Assembly (NCBI GenBank): GCA_030760725.1
Contig: JASWHV010000012.1
Coordinates: forward strand, 78,380,968 to 78,444,967
DNA: 64,000 bases
Direction of reading: 5' to 3'
Origin: Neostapfia colusana
Taxonomy: Eukaryota; Streptophyta; Magnoliopsida; Poales; Poaceae
Shown: positions 44,190 to 55,426 of the stretch, piece after piece
Layout: the number at the start of each line of letters is the position of its first letter
How positions within the stretch are numbered: the stretch's first letter is position 1
The notes under the pieces: generated by a model
The model's input: only the letters and a program-made list of their open reading frames with translations
Databases searched by the model: none
What the model was told of the DNA's origin: nothing
Program-made: the position numbers and the translations under genes

Positions 44190-46988
44190 CTAGGGGTCCC
44201 CGGACTCCCGATGAAACCTAGAGGCCACGAGGGCAGCTAAGTCCTCAACTTCGGCCCTGGCAGCTTCCTCCTGGTCGGCGATGGGTCCTAAACGGACCGG
44301 CCCCAGGGAAAAGGAAGGGTCTCGGCTAACAAAGCATGACAGAACGTGCATCGCAACCTCCTTCGCAAGGCCCCGACCTTCCGCTTCCAGCTCGTTGGCG
44401 ATCACTGATTCGAGCCGACCTAGCTCGTCGCCGAGAGACTCAAGGGCTGGGGCCGCTTCGGACACCGGCCGTGCTGGGGTCTCCACCTGCACAGGGCTAA
44501 AACCAAGAGGAGCCAAGGCGGATCCCGCCTTAGCAATGAAGCTCCAGACCGCCTGGGCCTCGGCAGTCCGCAGGGACTGGAGCCTCTCTACCTCTTGGCG
44601 GGCCGCTAGCTCGCGATCCATCGCCGCCTGAAGCTCCTTTGAAGACTGCTCCTCCCTCACGGCGATAGCCGACTCACGGAGCTCCAACGCCTCAGTCCGA
44701 GCCCTTAGCTCCTCCACCTTGACCCTCAGCCGAGCGGTGGTCTTCTCCTCCTCGTCCGCAGCAGCGCGTTCCCGATCAGCGACGGCATGCTCCCGACGGG
44801 CTACCTGCAGCTGCAACTCCTCCGCGGCGGCGGAACACTCGTTGGCTTTGGCTTCAGCTTTGGCCAGAGCCTCGTGGTAGGTGGCACGAACCCGCTGGGC
44901 CTCTAGCTCCAAGCGGCTAATGGCCTTCTTCTGGGCGCCAAGCAGAGCACTCATGGCCTCAAGCCTTGACTGCCTTGAGTCGAGGTCCGCCCGGGCCCGC
45001 TGCTGCCAGCTGAGAAGGCGGTCTCTCTCGCCGGCCAATGCCTTCCGCTCCTGCTCAAAGGCAGATTGGAGCTGCCGGGAGCTGGCCTGGGCACGCTCCA
45101 TGGCATCCCACACGGGCACCGGAGCAGGGGGAGCAGGAGTCGCGCCGCTGGACCCCCCGGACGAGTCCAAGACCGGCGGGAGCGCCGGCGCCTCGGCAGC
45201 TACGGGGGGGGGGGGGGGGGGGGGGGGCGCTGTCCTAAGCAGGCCAGGGGGCCAGCAGGCACACCTACAGCAGCCCTCCCGGTCTCAAGACCTGGCTTCT
45301 GGGCTGGTGAAGGAGGGCGGCTAGGAGCAGATGCGGCCACCGAGGCCACTGCCCCCGTTGATTTGGGAGCTATGGGGGCCGCCACGGCCCCCAGGGGCCG
45401 AGGCGCGGAGCCCCCGCTGGTTGAAGGCGGCCGGATAAGAGGCCTGCCCTTGGCAGCCGGTCGGTCCCTGCAAAGAAGAAGAAGCCCTCAGAATAAGAGA
45501 AGAGGCAGGAGCTCTGCTCCTATAAGTCAGAAAGAATAACACTTACTGAGCGGCATGAGCGCTCCAGCGAGCTTGCTGCACTGGCCTCTGGGCTGTAGCT
45601 GAACTACCAGGACCAGCGGCAGGAACGGTCGCGGAATGGGATGCCTGGACCTCCGGCGCACTCGCCGGCGTCGCCCCACCAACATCCGTCCTGGGAGCCC
45701 CGCCGCTCGAGGGAGGATGGCGAGATACTTGGGCTGATTCGGACGGTTGCTGTCTAGGGAGAGACCCGCCGGGGAGGGACACTCGGGACCTCTTCGGATC
45801 GCCACCCGATGGACCAGCACCTCCGGGAGATGGAAGCAAGGTAGCTCCGGCACCCTGGATTGGCACAGGCGGCACCCTCGGAGGAGACCGAGCGCGTTTT
45901 TTCTCTAGACGCCCGGGGGCCGGCTCTTTTCCTTTCCCTTTATCGGCGGCTTGGGTTCCGTCGGCTCTGGGGGAAGGTTTGGCAGCAGTGGATGCCTCAT
46001 GCCCTGATCCGGGGTGCTCGGTTCCTGGAATGGTGATGCCCCGGAAGGCATCCCCGACCTGACGAACGGCAATCCCGATATCATCAAGATTCGGCATCTT
46101 CCGCAGGAGCTCTGACCTCCTCTGAGGCTCCAAGAAGAGGGGGGTGGCAGAAGGCGGAAGGACGAGGACGCCGCTGGGAATATAGTCACCGCTCACCTTG
46201 CTCACCATCTCCTCCAGCTCCTCATCGGAAGGGACCGAGTCGGGGCCTCTCTCCAGCCTGGTACAGTCCTGCTCACCGGTGTAGTACCACGCTGGGCGGC
46301 TGCGTTGCTGCAAGGGAGCAATGCGGCGTGACACAAAGTCCATCAGCACCATTAGAGACGTCAGCCCCTCGTAGGCCAAGAACCGGATCCGCTCCAAGAC
46401 CGGAGTGTACTCCTGCTCCAGCTCAGGGATCTCCTCCCAGAAGCGGTGGTCGGAGGTTGGGCTAGCGGTTGGGAGTTGTAGGCGATCGTGCTCGTCGGTC
46501 TGCACTACCACCCAGCTCTCCCTCCAGTTCTCCCACCTTGATGCGCTGAAGGGCAGGAGGTATCCGGAGACCTTGGGGTCTTTGCAGCGATGCTGGAAGT
46601 AATACGCCCCCATCTGAGTCTTTGAGCCGCGTCCGGTCGTACGCAGCACAAAGAAGTGGCGGAAGAGCGTCACGGAGGCGTGCACCCCCACGAACATCTC
46701 GCAGAAGTGGACAAAAACTGCCGCCATTGCGAGAGAGTTGGGGGAGAGATGGTGGAGCTGGAGACCGTATGTCTCCAGCAGGGTGACGAAGAAGGAAGAA
46801 ATCGGCGAAACGAACCCCGCCAGAGCATAAGCGGTGAAGAAGACCATCTCCCCCTTTCCCAGGACCAGGGGGAGAGATCCTCGGCGGAGCCGATGCTTCT
46901 GCTCTTCCGAGCGCCAGCCCAGCAGCCTGCGCACTGGCCCGAGCTCGGAGGAGCGAACCAGGCGCGTCGGAAGCAAGTTGGAAGCCAT
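44190..46988 (-). pseudogene. Antisense two-exon gene of element N (putative gypsy-type transposon domain plus coiled coil)
   Basis: Runs opposite to the element. Exon 1 (ATG at 46988 to 45547) encodes a domain of the grass 'putative gypsy type transposon' family (VFFTAYALAGFVSPISSFF, LHHLSPNSLAMAAVFVHFCE, WRESWVVVQTDE) and then a long Ser/Pro-rich tail. A 79-nt intron with consensus borders (CA|GTAAGT, TTTGCAG|G) keeps the frame into exon 2 (45467 to 44190). Exon 2 has a Pro/Ala-rich start and a long coiled coil (about 45100-44550) rich in Glu, Ala and Arg, ending FHRESGDP. A run of 24 C in coding sense (45227-45204) puts exon 2 out of frame with an immediate TAG; a run one base longer or two shorter would be in frame. 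Antisense extra ORFs are known from Tat-lineage elements such as Grande and RIRE2; their function is unknown. Confidence 0.72.
45204..45227. repeat. Homopolymer of 24 G
   Basis: Uninterrupted G-run on the plus strand, C on the coding strand of the antisense gene. It causes the only frame break seen in exon 2. Its length may vary by slippage or be misread. Confidence 0.9.
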
Positions 46989-47479
46989 AGCGAAAGAAGG
47001 CGCAAGGGCAGGAGAGCCGGGGCGCAAGAGTTCAAGGGAAGTATGAGCGCAATGCGAAGGGAAGCCGCGATGCGGGTGAGATCACCTTTTAAAACTTTCC
47101 AGGGATGGTTCGAGGTAATTCAAAAACCTCCGGAAACATCGCATCGGCGACCTCACCGGCTCCGAGACTGGGCGCCAATGGAATATGGGCCCAAGCCGCT
47201 TAACTAAAGCGGTGGGGTCAAGGAGTCAGTCTCCTGAGAAGATGAGCCGGCAAGGCCCTTCGGCGGTTCCCGAAGAAAGCGCCGCAACGTGCAGAAGTGG
47301 CAGCTTTGGGAACCGCTGCAGTAAAAGCAATCATCAAGTGGGCGCACGCCCTCACGACCCCGCGGCCGTTCGTGCTCCGGCAGCGGTCAAGTCGGGACTT
47401 AGAGAAAGTGCGCGGATCGGAAGAAACGGAGGTCCCACCTCGGGCTCGCTATCTCCCCCGAGATGGGCCCGGGGGCCAC
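46989..47479 (+). other. Region between the antisense gene and the 3' LTR of N
   Basis: About 490 bp that would hold the promoter and 5' leader of the antisense gene, followed by the polypurine tract (GGGCCCGGGGGCCAC, 47465-47479). No reading frame is supported. Confidence 0.55.
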
Positions 47480-48577
47480 TGTCGGTACCTGAGATATGGG
47501 GTACCCCCGCGCACAGGGTGAAATGCCTAAGGTGCTCGCCCTTCTCCGCATGGAGAGCTCCGAAGGCGCCACGCGTCTGGCGGGGCCGGACCTCCCTCTC
47601 CTCAGAGGAGAGCTCCGGGCCTGCCACGTGGCTTACAGAAGCCGGCCTCCCCCTCCGCGGGAGAGAGGTCCGAAGACGCCACGCGTCCAGCAGGGCCGGA
47701 CCTCCCCCTCCTCAGAGGTGAGCTCCGGGCCCGCCACGTGGCTTACAGAAGCAGGACCTCCCCCTCCGCGGGAGAGAGGTCCGAAGGCGCCACGTGTCCA
47801 GCGGGGCCGGACCTCCCTCTCCTCAGAGAAGAGCTCCGGACCCGCCACGTGGCTAGAATAACGGTGCTGCCTGCCCCCGAGCGGTAGGCAGCGGGCGTAA
47901 AGGCCCCCCTCACCTTGGCCGTACAAAGTATTCAAGGCCCGCGTCTTCCCAAGACGCGGAAACGCGGAGCACGCGCCTGTCAGGTGCCGTTGCGTCAAGT
48001 CGCATCACAGACTGGCGCGCGGTGTCAGAACCTGACAGGTAATAAACGCCGCGACAAGACATCCCATGCCGCCTGCGCCGTCATCAACCACTATGACTAG
48101 TGCGCGGCATGGGCAGGGCGGCAAAAGGAAGACTCAGAAGCCTTCGACCGGAGGCAACCACCGGCATAACTACAGATACGGTAGATAATAGACAATCTTC
48201 CCGGGACCACCTGTCGGGTCCCGGCTTCCCTTGTAAGCCGCCCGAGCCTTGGACTATAAAAGGCTCGGGTAGGCGTCGATAGCAAGGGTTCGCATTCTGC
48301 AACTCATACACTAGCCATACACTCTCAAGCTGTAACTTACCCCCAAGCTCAGGCCCCCGGCCCTGAGCAGCAAGCAATACAGCGAGCTCCATAGCTCGCC
48401 GTAGACGTAGGGTTTTACGCTCCGGCGGCCTGAGCCACGTTAAACTTCCCGTGTCAAGCTCTCACTAACTCGTCCATCCGCGCAAGCTCTCCGCTAGGAA
48501 CTAGCCCCTCCGAAAAAAGAACCTCCGCGGGCTGCCCAGTGCAGGCCCGGGGGAAGTGTCGATCGCACACTTCGACA
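47480..48577 (+). repeat. 3' LTR of Tat element N
   Basis: 1098 bp, same ends and unit structure as 38096-39193, with TATA palindrome CCCGAGCCTT...AAGGCTCGGG near 48240-48268. Confidence 0.92.
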
Positions 48578-48582
48578 GACCC

Positions 48583-49140
48583 CCTGGTAGGTGCGTTCCA
48601 TTGGATGGATGTGCCTACCATACTCCTGCGGAGAGCTGAGGCCAAGAGGTCCTGCACACAAGTAAGAGAAACGTAATTCTCCTTGGGGGCTCCCCCTCCT
48701 CTATCTCGTAGTCTTATTTGGCTTACGGTCCCTGTCCACTTATACGGTGCTTGGGAACTACCGTGCGCGAAGTACCGGGGGCTCGGGGCCCCCCTGGCTA
48801 TCGGCCGGTACCTCCAACGCAACCGCCTTTGGTAGGGCAGCAAATGCCGACTAAAGGTGAGAATGAGAAGAGGGAGCTGAGCGCATGGTGAGCACGCGTT
48901 AGTAGTGCAGTCATAAAAATTTAATAAGTAAATTAAATGAGCACCAAAGAAGAGCAACGTAGGACAGGTTTCTTTTCATATAAATTTCTATAGGAGGAAG
49001 GCAGGCTGTGTATGGAGGCTACGACCCGCCTCAAGGGAAGCAAGACTCTACGCGCTTGGGGTCGGAACCAGGCGAAGCTGAACGTAGTCCTGGACCATCC
49101 CCTGAGGCTTAGCTGCTCCGAGCACTGTTCCTGGACTTTA
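48583..49140 (-). other. Spacer of element O
   Basis: Reverse-complement relative of 43371-43640 (CCTACCATACTCCTGC, GGGGGCTCCCCCTCC, AATTTAATAAGTAAATTAAATGA). No gene is seen. It continues leftward, across N, into 38095-37678. Confidence 0.6.
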
Positions 49141-51060
49141 TGGAATTTATTATAAGAAGAAGACTCTGTCCTATTGTTGCTCTAGGGGTAGAACTTACGG
49201 AGGTGTTCTGTGTTCCGAGGGTTTGGGAGCGGGTCCCCATCCTCGGTTCTGGGGAATGGTCCCAGGTCCCAGGATGTCCAGCCCCCGTACGGCAAATGGC
49301 CATGTGGGCTGGATCATCTGTACCGTCCAAGCCGGTGTATGGATCTGCTTGGCGTGGAACAGGCACGCCTTGCAGTTCTCGACCAGCTTGACGGCATCCT
49401 GGAGTGTTGTCGGCTAGTAGAAGCCATGCCGAAAGGCTTTACCGACAAGCGTGCGTGAGGAAGAGTGACTCCCACATTCGCCTCCATGGATCTCAGCGAG
49501 CAAGTCGCAGCCTTCCCCCTGGGTTATGCACCGCAATAGAACGCGGTTGGCGCCGCGTCGGTAGAGATCCCCTTCTACCATCACGTGTCTCTTAGCCATA
49601 CGCACGATCCGTTCAGCGGATACACGTTCATCAGGGAGGATATTGTCTTTCAAGTAGTCCCGGATCTCCGTGATCCATGCATCGGGTCTGACTTGAGCAT
49701 CTGGATCTTGAGCGCTGGGTTGCACGGAGTCCCCAGTGACGCTTATGATCCTTGGCGGCGTCCATGGCCGCCGGGACCGCCAGCTTCGAGATGCTGGTCT
49801 AGCCCCCTTCGCCCGGCTCGGCGGGCTGGGCTGTGGGCCGCGGCAACGTCTTCCCGAAGCCTCCTTCGGGCACAGGGGCTCCGGTGGGGGTCTTCGTTGA
49901 GAGGTCGTTAGCTGCGGCTTTGCTAGCGCGCGGTACGTGGCGCAGGTCCAAGGCGAGGAAGTCTGTCTCCACCATCTTGCTTGATAACTAGCTGGGAGTC
50001 GCCCTGTGCCAACGACTGGCGAGCGCCTAGAGACAGGGCTGTCTTTAGGCCAAGGATGAGTGCTTCATACTCTGCCATGTTGTTGGTTGCCTTGGAATTG
50101 AGACGCACCATATACCCAGACTGCTCCCCTGATGGCATGAGGAACAGTACGCTAGCACCGGCCCCGTACTTTCGCAAGGAGCCGTCGAAGAAGAGCGTCC
50201 AGTAAGGCCCGGTGAAGGCCAGGGCTCAGGGTCCTGGTTCACCGTCTTCATGGCCCCCTGGGTCAGCCTGCGTTGGCGTCCACTTCAGCCACGAAGTCAG
50301 CTAGTGCTTGGCTGTTGCCTGCGTGATGAGGAAGGAAGCCTAGCTCAAACTCCAGTAGCTCCGCTGCCCATTCGGCGGCATCGTCCGTCGCGTGGGGGCT
50401 GTGGAGGATAGCCATCAGCCCGGGGTGGCCGCCGGGAGCTGATACTCGGAGGTCCCCAGGCTGTCTTGGACCTCCGGAGGGGTCCCGCTGATTTCTCGGG
50501 AGCTCCGTGGGGTCCCGTTGGACGTCCGGGAGGTTCTGTTGGGCCTCCGGGGGGGGGGGGGGGGGGTCCCGTTGCACCTCTGGGGGATCCTGCTGGTCCT
50601 CCGGGAGGTTGTGTCGGGGGTCCGGGGTCCGTTTTGGACCTCCGGGGGTTGCCTCAGAGACCCGGGGGGTCGTCTCGGACCTCCGGGGTTTCCTGGCGCT
50701 TGTTTCCCGATACCGAAGCAGGTTGCGGTGGTGAGGGGTCCGGCCGCTCTGCGGCGAGGACCATACTCACCACTGCAGCCGTCGCCTCGATGTAGAGCAA
50801 CAGATGCTCTTCGGGCTCGGGGGCTACCATTACGGGTAGGGTCATCAGGAGCTGGTTCAGCTCCTGGGGAGCTTCCTCCGCTTCGTCGGTCCAAGCGAAT
50901 GGGCGGGATTTGCGTAGGAGCTTAGAGAAGTGGAGCGTTCGCTTTGCTAACCTCGGTATAAACCGACTCAGCGCAGCTAGGCATCCCGCGAATTTCTGGA
51001 CTTTTTTTATGCTGGCGGGGGGCCGCCTCGAGCCGATGGCTTTGACCTTCTCTGGGTTAG
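49140..51060 (-). pseudogene. RNase H and integrase of element O
   Basis: In element sense RNase H starts near 50845 (MTLPVMVAPEPEEHLLLY) and runs into a decayed Pro-rich minisatellite with an 18-C run (50566-50549). It resumes (DAAEWAAELLEFELGFLPHH, SQALADFVAEV; then GASVLFLMPSGEQSGYMV, NNMAEYEALILGLK, QSLAQGDSQLVIKQ). Integrase follows from 49725 (DAWITEIRDYLKDNILPDE, LLRCITQGEGCDLL, HGGECGSHSSSRTLVGKAF) and stops at TAG 49416-49414 after GFY, the same codon as in N. It then reads on (TTLQDAVKLVENCKACLFHA, WPFAVRGLDILGP). The frames are broken several times. Confidence 0.82.
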
Positions 51061-51090
51061 CCTCAGTTCCTCGGCGTGAGGCTAGGAATT

Positions 51091-51552
51091 CTAAGGGTTT
51101 TCCAGAGGATACACCGAGCTCACACTTGTCGGACGGACGAAGACTAAGGCCAGGTTATCTAGTAGGGATGAACTCTGCCTGACCTTAACAACAATTTCTT
51201 CGACACGCACCTCAACTGAGTCTCTCATTAGCTCTCCTAAGGTCTTGTGCATTGCACGTACGAAGGTAGGGAGAGCGTTCCTTAGGCCATAAGGCATAGA
51301 GGCATAACAGTACAGACCGACTACTGTGGTGAAGGAGGTGTGCTCTTCATCTTCTCTAGACATAGGAGTCTGGTGGAAACCCGAGTAAGCATCTATGAAG
51401 CACAGTATATCGCAGCCTGACGTCGAGTCTACTATTTGATCTATCATAGGGAGAGAAAATTGATCTTTAGGACATGCCTTATTGAGACTGGTGTAGTCGA
51501 TGCACTTCCGGAGCTTCCCGCCGGCCTTTGGGACAACAACAGGGTTCGCCAA
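51091..51552 (-). pseudogene. Reverse transcriptase of element O with altered catalytic motif
   Basis: Encodes the RT palm and fingers (NPVVVPKAGGKLRKCIDYTS, LNKACPKDQFSLPMIDQIV, AYSGFHQTPMSREDEEHT, MPYGLRNALPTFVRAM). At the catalytic site it reads EVRVEEIVVK (Glu pair encoded at 51196-51201), where the related fragment F has EVYVDDIVVK. The metal-binding Asp pair is therefore replaced by Glu-Glu and the preceding Tyr by Arg. The frame then diverges at about 51120 and ends. The enzyme is expected to be inactive. Confidence 0.85.
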
Positions 51553-51788
51553 GCACCGGGGGTGGCGGACTTTCCGTATGGAGCCAGCGCCCAGCAGCTT
51601 CTTGGTTTCTTCCCGGATGGGGCTTTACTGCTCGGTGGACTGCTTGAGGGGCTTCTGTCAGACTGGCTGGGCGTCGGGGAAGACCTTTAGATAGTGCCCA
51701 ATCACCTCCCTAGGGATCTCTGGCATCTGTGACGGCTGTCATGCAACACATCGGCATTGTGCCGGAGGGAGGTAACGAGCGCGCCTTC

Positions 51789-52529
51789 CTATCTGCTATC
51801 CAGGCCCCCGGCTACCCGGGTGGTCTGGGTGGCATCGGCGCTGATTCGGACGAGCCTCAAGGGGACATCGTCCTCGTCGAGGGGTTGCACATGGGGTGCT
51901 GTGGTAGAGGCACGGTGGTGTGCACTTGGGTGGAGCCGGTTTGGTTCTGCACTGCCTGGGGTTGGTGCTCTAGCTGCTGTAAGCGCCTGGAGCTTTTCCA
52001 AGGCTAACACTGCGGCAGTACGGTCTCCACAAACCTTGAGGACGCCTGTTGGTGTAGGCATCTTCAAGACAAGGTAGCCGTAGTGGGCTACTGCCATGAA
52101 TCGGTACAGGGCTGGCCTGCCAATTATGGCGTTGAACGGGAGGTCGATCTCGGCCACGTCGAACAGAATGTACTCTGTCCGATAGCTGTCCGGTGCCCCA
52201 AAGGTCACCAGGAGGCTGATGTGGCCATAGGGAACGACCTGTCCCGGCCCTACCCCTGAGAACGGGCTCGATGGGGTGAGCTTGGCCATCGGGATCTGCA
52301 GCTTATGGAAGGCTGTGCGACTGATGAGGTTCAGTCCAGCCCCGCCATCCACCAAAATGTGGTACATCTTCACGTTGGCGATGGTGGGGGCCACCACGAG
52401 CGGTAGTTTGCCGGCCCCAGCCATGTTCCTGGGGCAGTCGGTGGCATCGAAGCTGATGGGGGTTCCCATCCACCTGAGGTGCGGTGCTGCACTCGGGAGG
52501 GGAGCCACCCACGCTACCGCTCGGCGCAA
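51789..52529 (-). pseudogene. Aspartic protease region of element O
   Basis: An open stretch of 247 codons: RWMGTPISFDATDCPRNMAG, VLVDGGAGLNLI-type active site (ILVDGGAGLNLIS), LVTFGAPDSYRTEYILFDV, FNAIIGRPALYRFMAVAHY. It aligns along its whole length with 40590-41330 of N, including the D-G-G triad. It would be the polyprotein protease; the rest of the element is broken, so activity in place is unlikely. Confidence 0.8.
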
Positions 52530-52544
52530 GGCCTTAGCCGCGCT

Positions 52545-54285
52545 TCAGGACGGGGGGTCAGCAGACCCGCCAAAGATGACGTAGAGCATCTTCCGGTGCT
52601 CGTCATCACTGGAGCTGGAGCTCTCATGATTGCGCACCACCTTCACGGCGCGCCGAAGCTCCTGGAACTCCACCTGGCGGTCGACGCCGTCTGGGGCATC
52701 GACCTTCTGCTTGCCCTCCCTTTGACGGTAGGGTGGGGCATCAGTTAGGAGCTGCTTCCCTTTCCGGAAGCGCTCCGCGAGCTTCTTGATTTCCCGGCAC
52801 TCGGCAGCGGTATGGTAACTGGTGCCGTGCACGGGGCATAACTCGCCCTGGCCCCCGTCTGGAGCCGGTGATTGTCGCGGCCTCTTGTCGGGGCGCGGCC
52901 CCCGAGCTCCACTGGGTGCCGCTGTTGTGGCAACGGGGGCCACGGCTGGCGGCTTTATCTTGCCTCCGCCCTGTTCTTGATCTTCCTGCCGCTTCCATAG
53001 GAAGCGGCGCCAGATCCCGGCTGACCCCCTGGCTCGGAGGCTGGCAGTGAGTGCCAGCTCCGCCCTTCGGCTGCTCTGGCACACTTGTCCGCCAGGCTGA
53101 AGAGCTCCGAGACATCACGGACCTCCCTAGTCGCGAGCTTCTCGAGCATCTTCTTGTCCCGAACGCCTTGTCAGAACGCCACCACCACAGAAGCGTTCTG
53201 GATGTGTGGGATGGTGTTCCGCACCTGGGAGAACCGCTGGATGAAGGAGCGCAGCGACTCCCCTGGTTGTTGCTGGATGGCGTGGAGGTCGAGCTCCGTG
53301 CCAGGCCGGGTGTAGGAACTGCCGAAGTTGGCGACGAACTGCGGCAGAGCTCTCCCCAGGAGGTTATGGAATCCTGGGGTAGGTTCATGAGCCATGACCG
53401 GGCTGGGCCGGTCAAGGCGACGGGGAAATAGTTGGCCATGACAGCCTCATCCCCTCCTGCGGCAAGTACGGCGGTGGAGTAGATCTGGAGGAACTCCGCC
53501 GGGTTGACACTGCCGTCGTACTTTTCGGGCAGGTGCGGCCGAAACTTGCGTGGCCACCTCGTGAAGCGAAGGTGGGGTGCAAGAGCCGCACATCCTGCTC
53601 CTGTTGCCGCAGGTATGGGCAAGGCTGCGCCATAGACCGGGGACGCTGTTTGCAGGGCATATGGTTGTGGCATATGCTGTGCGGCGTACGCCTGGGGCAG
53701 AGCTCGCGTGGCGAAGATCTGCCCTTCAGGCTGGGTTGAGGCCGACGTCATGCTGTCGCTAGCCTCTTGGATGCAACGCCTCTCTCGACGTCGCTCGAGG
53801 AACACTCGAGCATCTTGGCCCAAGTGGCATCGCTCCAGCTCTGCCCTCAGGTCCGTCGTCGGAGGCCTGGTGGAGCTGGAGTCCGCCGTCTGCCCATCAA
53901 CCATGGGCGTGCGCTTCAGCGACACTGCCGGTTGACCAGAGTGTCGTCCCCACCGAAGTCGAGGGTTTGCGGCGGCGACGACGAGACGGTCTACCTCGCG
54001 TATCCACTGATGGGTTGCTGAATGGGGTGCGTCCCCAGCAGGTGGGTTGCGCAGTAGCGCTCTTGCTGCAGCTAGCGCACCGCTGTGGGGTTCGCTTATC
54101 GCTGCAGAGGATCTCACGCTGGTCGGAGCCTGCATTGCCGGGGTCGGCGCTGCCAGAGCCGGCTGCTGGCTCCCAGCTTGCGCCGACACACTCCGTCCTG
54201 AGTGTGTCGACATGTACTCCCCCCTGGTCACGGTTCGCCGCGAATGCGGTGGAGGATAGTTTGCCGCTGAAGAAAGCTTGGTCAT
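52545..54285 (-). pseudogene. Gag of element O, one-base deletion
   Basis: Starts at ATG 54285 (MTKLSSAANYPPPHSRR) and runs through the N-terminal Ala/Pro region into the Gag domain (FLQIYSTAVLAAGGDE, ARSWLMNLPQDSITSWGELC). Near 53341 one G is missing relative to A and I, and the frame slips into a long spurious extension ending at 52741. The true Gag frame continues separately (QQPGESLRSFIQRFSQV, MLEKLATREVRDVSELFSLA). After another change it reaches a Cys/His segment, CPVHGTSYHTAAECREIKK (about 52790-52850), of the type found at the Gag end of Tat elements. This is the only Tat Gag C-terminus kept in the window. Confidence 0.83.
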
Positions 54286-54340
54286 CTTCGTCGGCGGGAA
54301 CTCGTCGCGCAAGGGAAAGCCCCCTTCCTGGCGCGCCAAA

Positions 54341-55426
54341 TGTCAAAGTGTTCGGTCGACACTTCCTCCGGGCCTGCACTGGGCAGCCCGCGGAGGTTCT
54401 TTTTTCGGTGGGGCTAGTCACTTGCGGAGAGCTTGAGCGTATGGACGAATTAAGGAAGAGCTTGACACGGCGAGTTTTACGTGGTTCAGGCCGCTGGAGC
54501 ATAAAACCCTACGTCCACGGCGAGCTAAGGAGCTCGCTGTATTGCTTGTTGCTCAGAATCGGAATCCTGAGCTTGGGGATGACTGAAGTCTAGTGTATGA
54601 GTTGCGAGAGTGCGAACCCTTGCTAACGTCGCCTACCCGAGCCTTTTATAGTCCAAGACTTGGGTGGCTTACAAGGGGGGCCCGGGACCCGACAGGTGGT
54701 CCCGGGGAGATTGACTGTTATCTACCGTATCCGCAGTTATGCCGGTAGTTGTCTCTGGCGAAGGCTTCTGAGTCTTCGTCTTGCCGCCCTGCCCATGCCG
54801 CATGCTAGTCGTAGCGGTTGATGACAGCGGAGGCGGCATGGGATGTCTTGTCGCTGCGTTTATTGGCTGGCAGCCTCTGACACCGCGCGCCAGTCTGTGA
54901 TGCGACTGGGCACAACGGCACCTGACAGAGGCGTGCTCCGCGTCTCCGCGTCTTGGGAAGGCGCGGGCCTTGAATACCTTGTACGAGCAAGGTATGGGGC
55001 GTCTTTACTCCCGCCGCCTACTGCTTGGGGGCAGGCAGCGCAGTTCTGCTGGCCACGTGGTGGGCCCGGAGCCTTCCTCAGAGGAGAGGGGGGGTCCGGC
55101 TCCGCAGGACACGTGGAGCCTTCGGACCTCTCCCCTCGGAGGGGGAGGTCCGGCTTCTGTCGGCCACGTGGCGAGCCCGGAGCTCCTCTCTGAGGAGAGG
55201 GAGGTCCGGCCCCGCTGGACACGTGGCACCTTCGGACCTCTCTCCCGCGGAGGGGGAGGTCCGGCTTCTGCAGGCCACGTGGCGAGCCCGGAGCTCTCCT
55301 CTGAGGAGAGGGAGGTCCGGCCCCGCCGGACGCGTGGTGCCTTCGGAGCTCTCCCTGCAGAGAAGGGCGAGATCCTTAGGCATTTTCCCCTGTGCGCGGG
55401 GGTACCCCATATCGCGGGTACCGACA
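54341..55426 (-). repeat. 5' LTR of Tat element O
   Basis: 1086 bp in minus orientation: TGTCAAAGTG at 54341 is the reverse complement of the LTR end, GGTACCGACA at 55426 that of its start. The primer-binding-like site (GGCGCGCCAAA on the plus strand) lies directly left. TATA palindrome near 54643. Confidence 0.9.

Larger units (their letters stand above)
38096..48577 (+). mobile_element. Tat-lineage element N, full length but degenerate
   Basis: 10,482 bp with two 1098-bp LTRs. It holds a decayed gag, a well-kept protease frame, deleted RT, RNase H and integrase remnants, a spacer with LTR-like units, an antisense two-exon gene and a polypurine tract. Flanks GGCCC (38091-38095) and GACCC (48578-48582) form a 5-bp target duplication with one change. 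N is inserted in element O. Confidence 0.9.
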
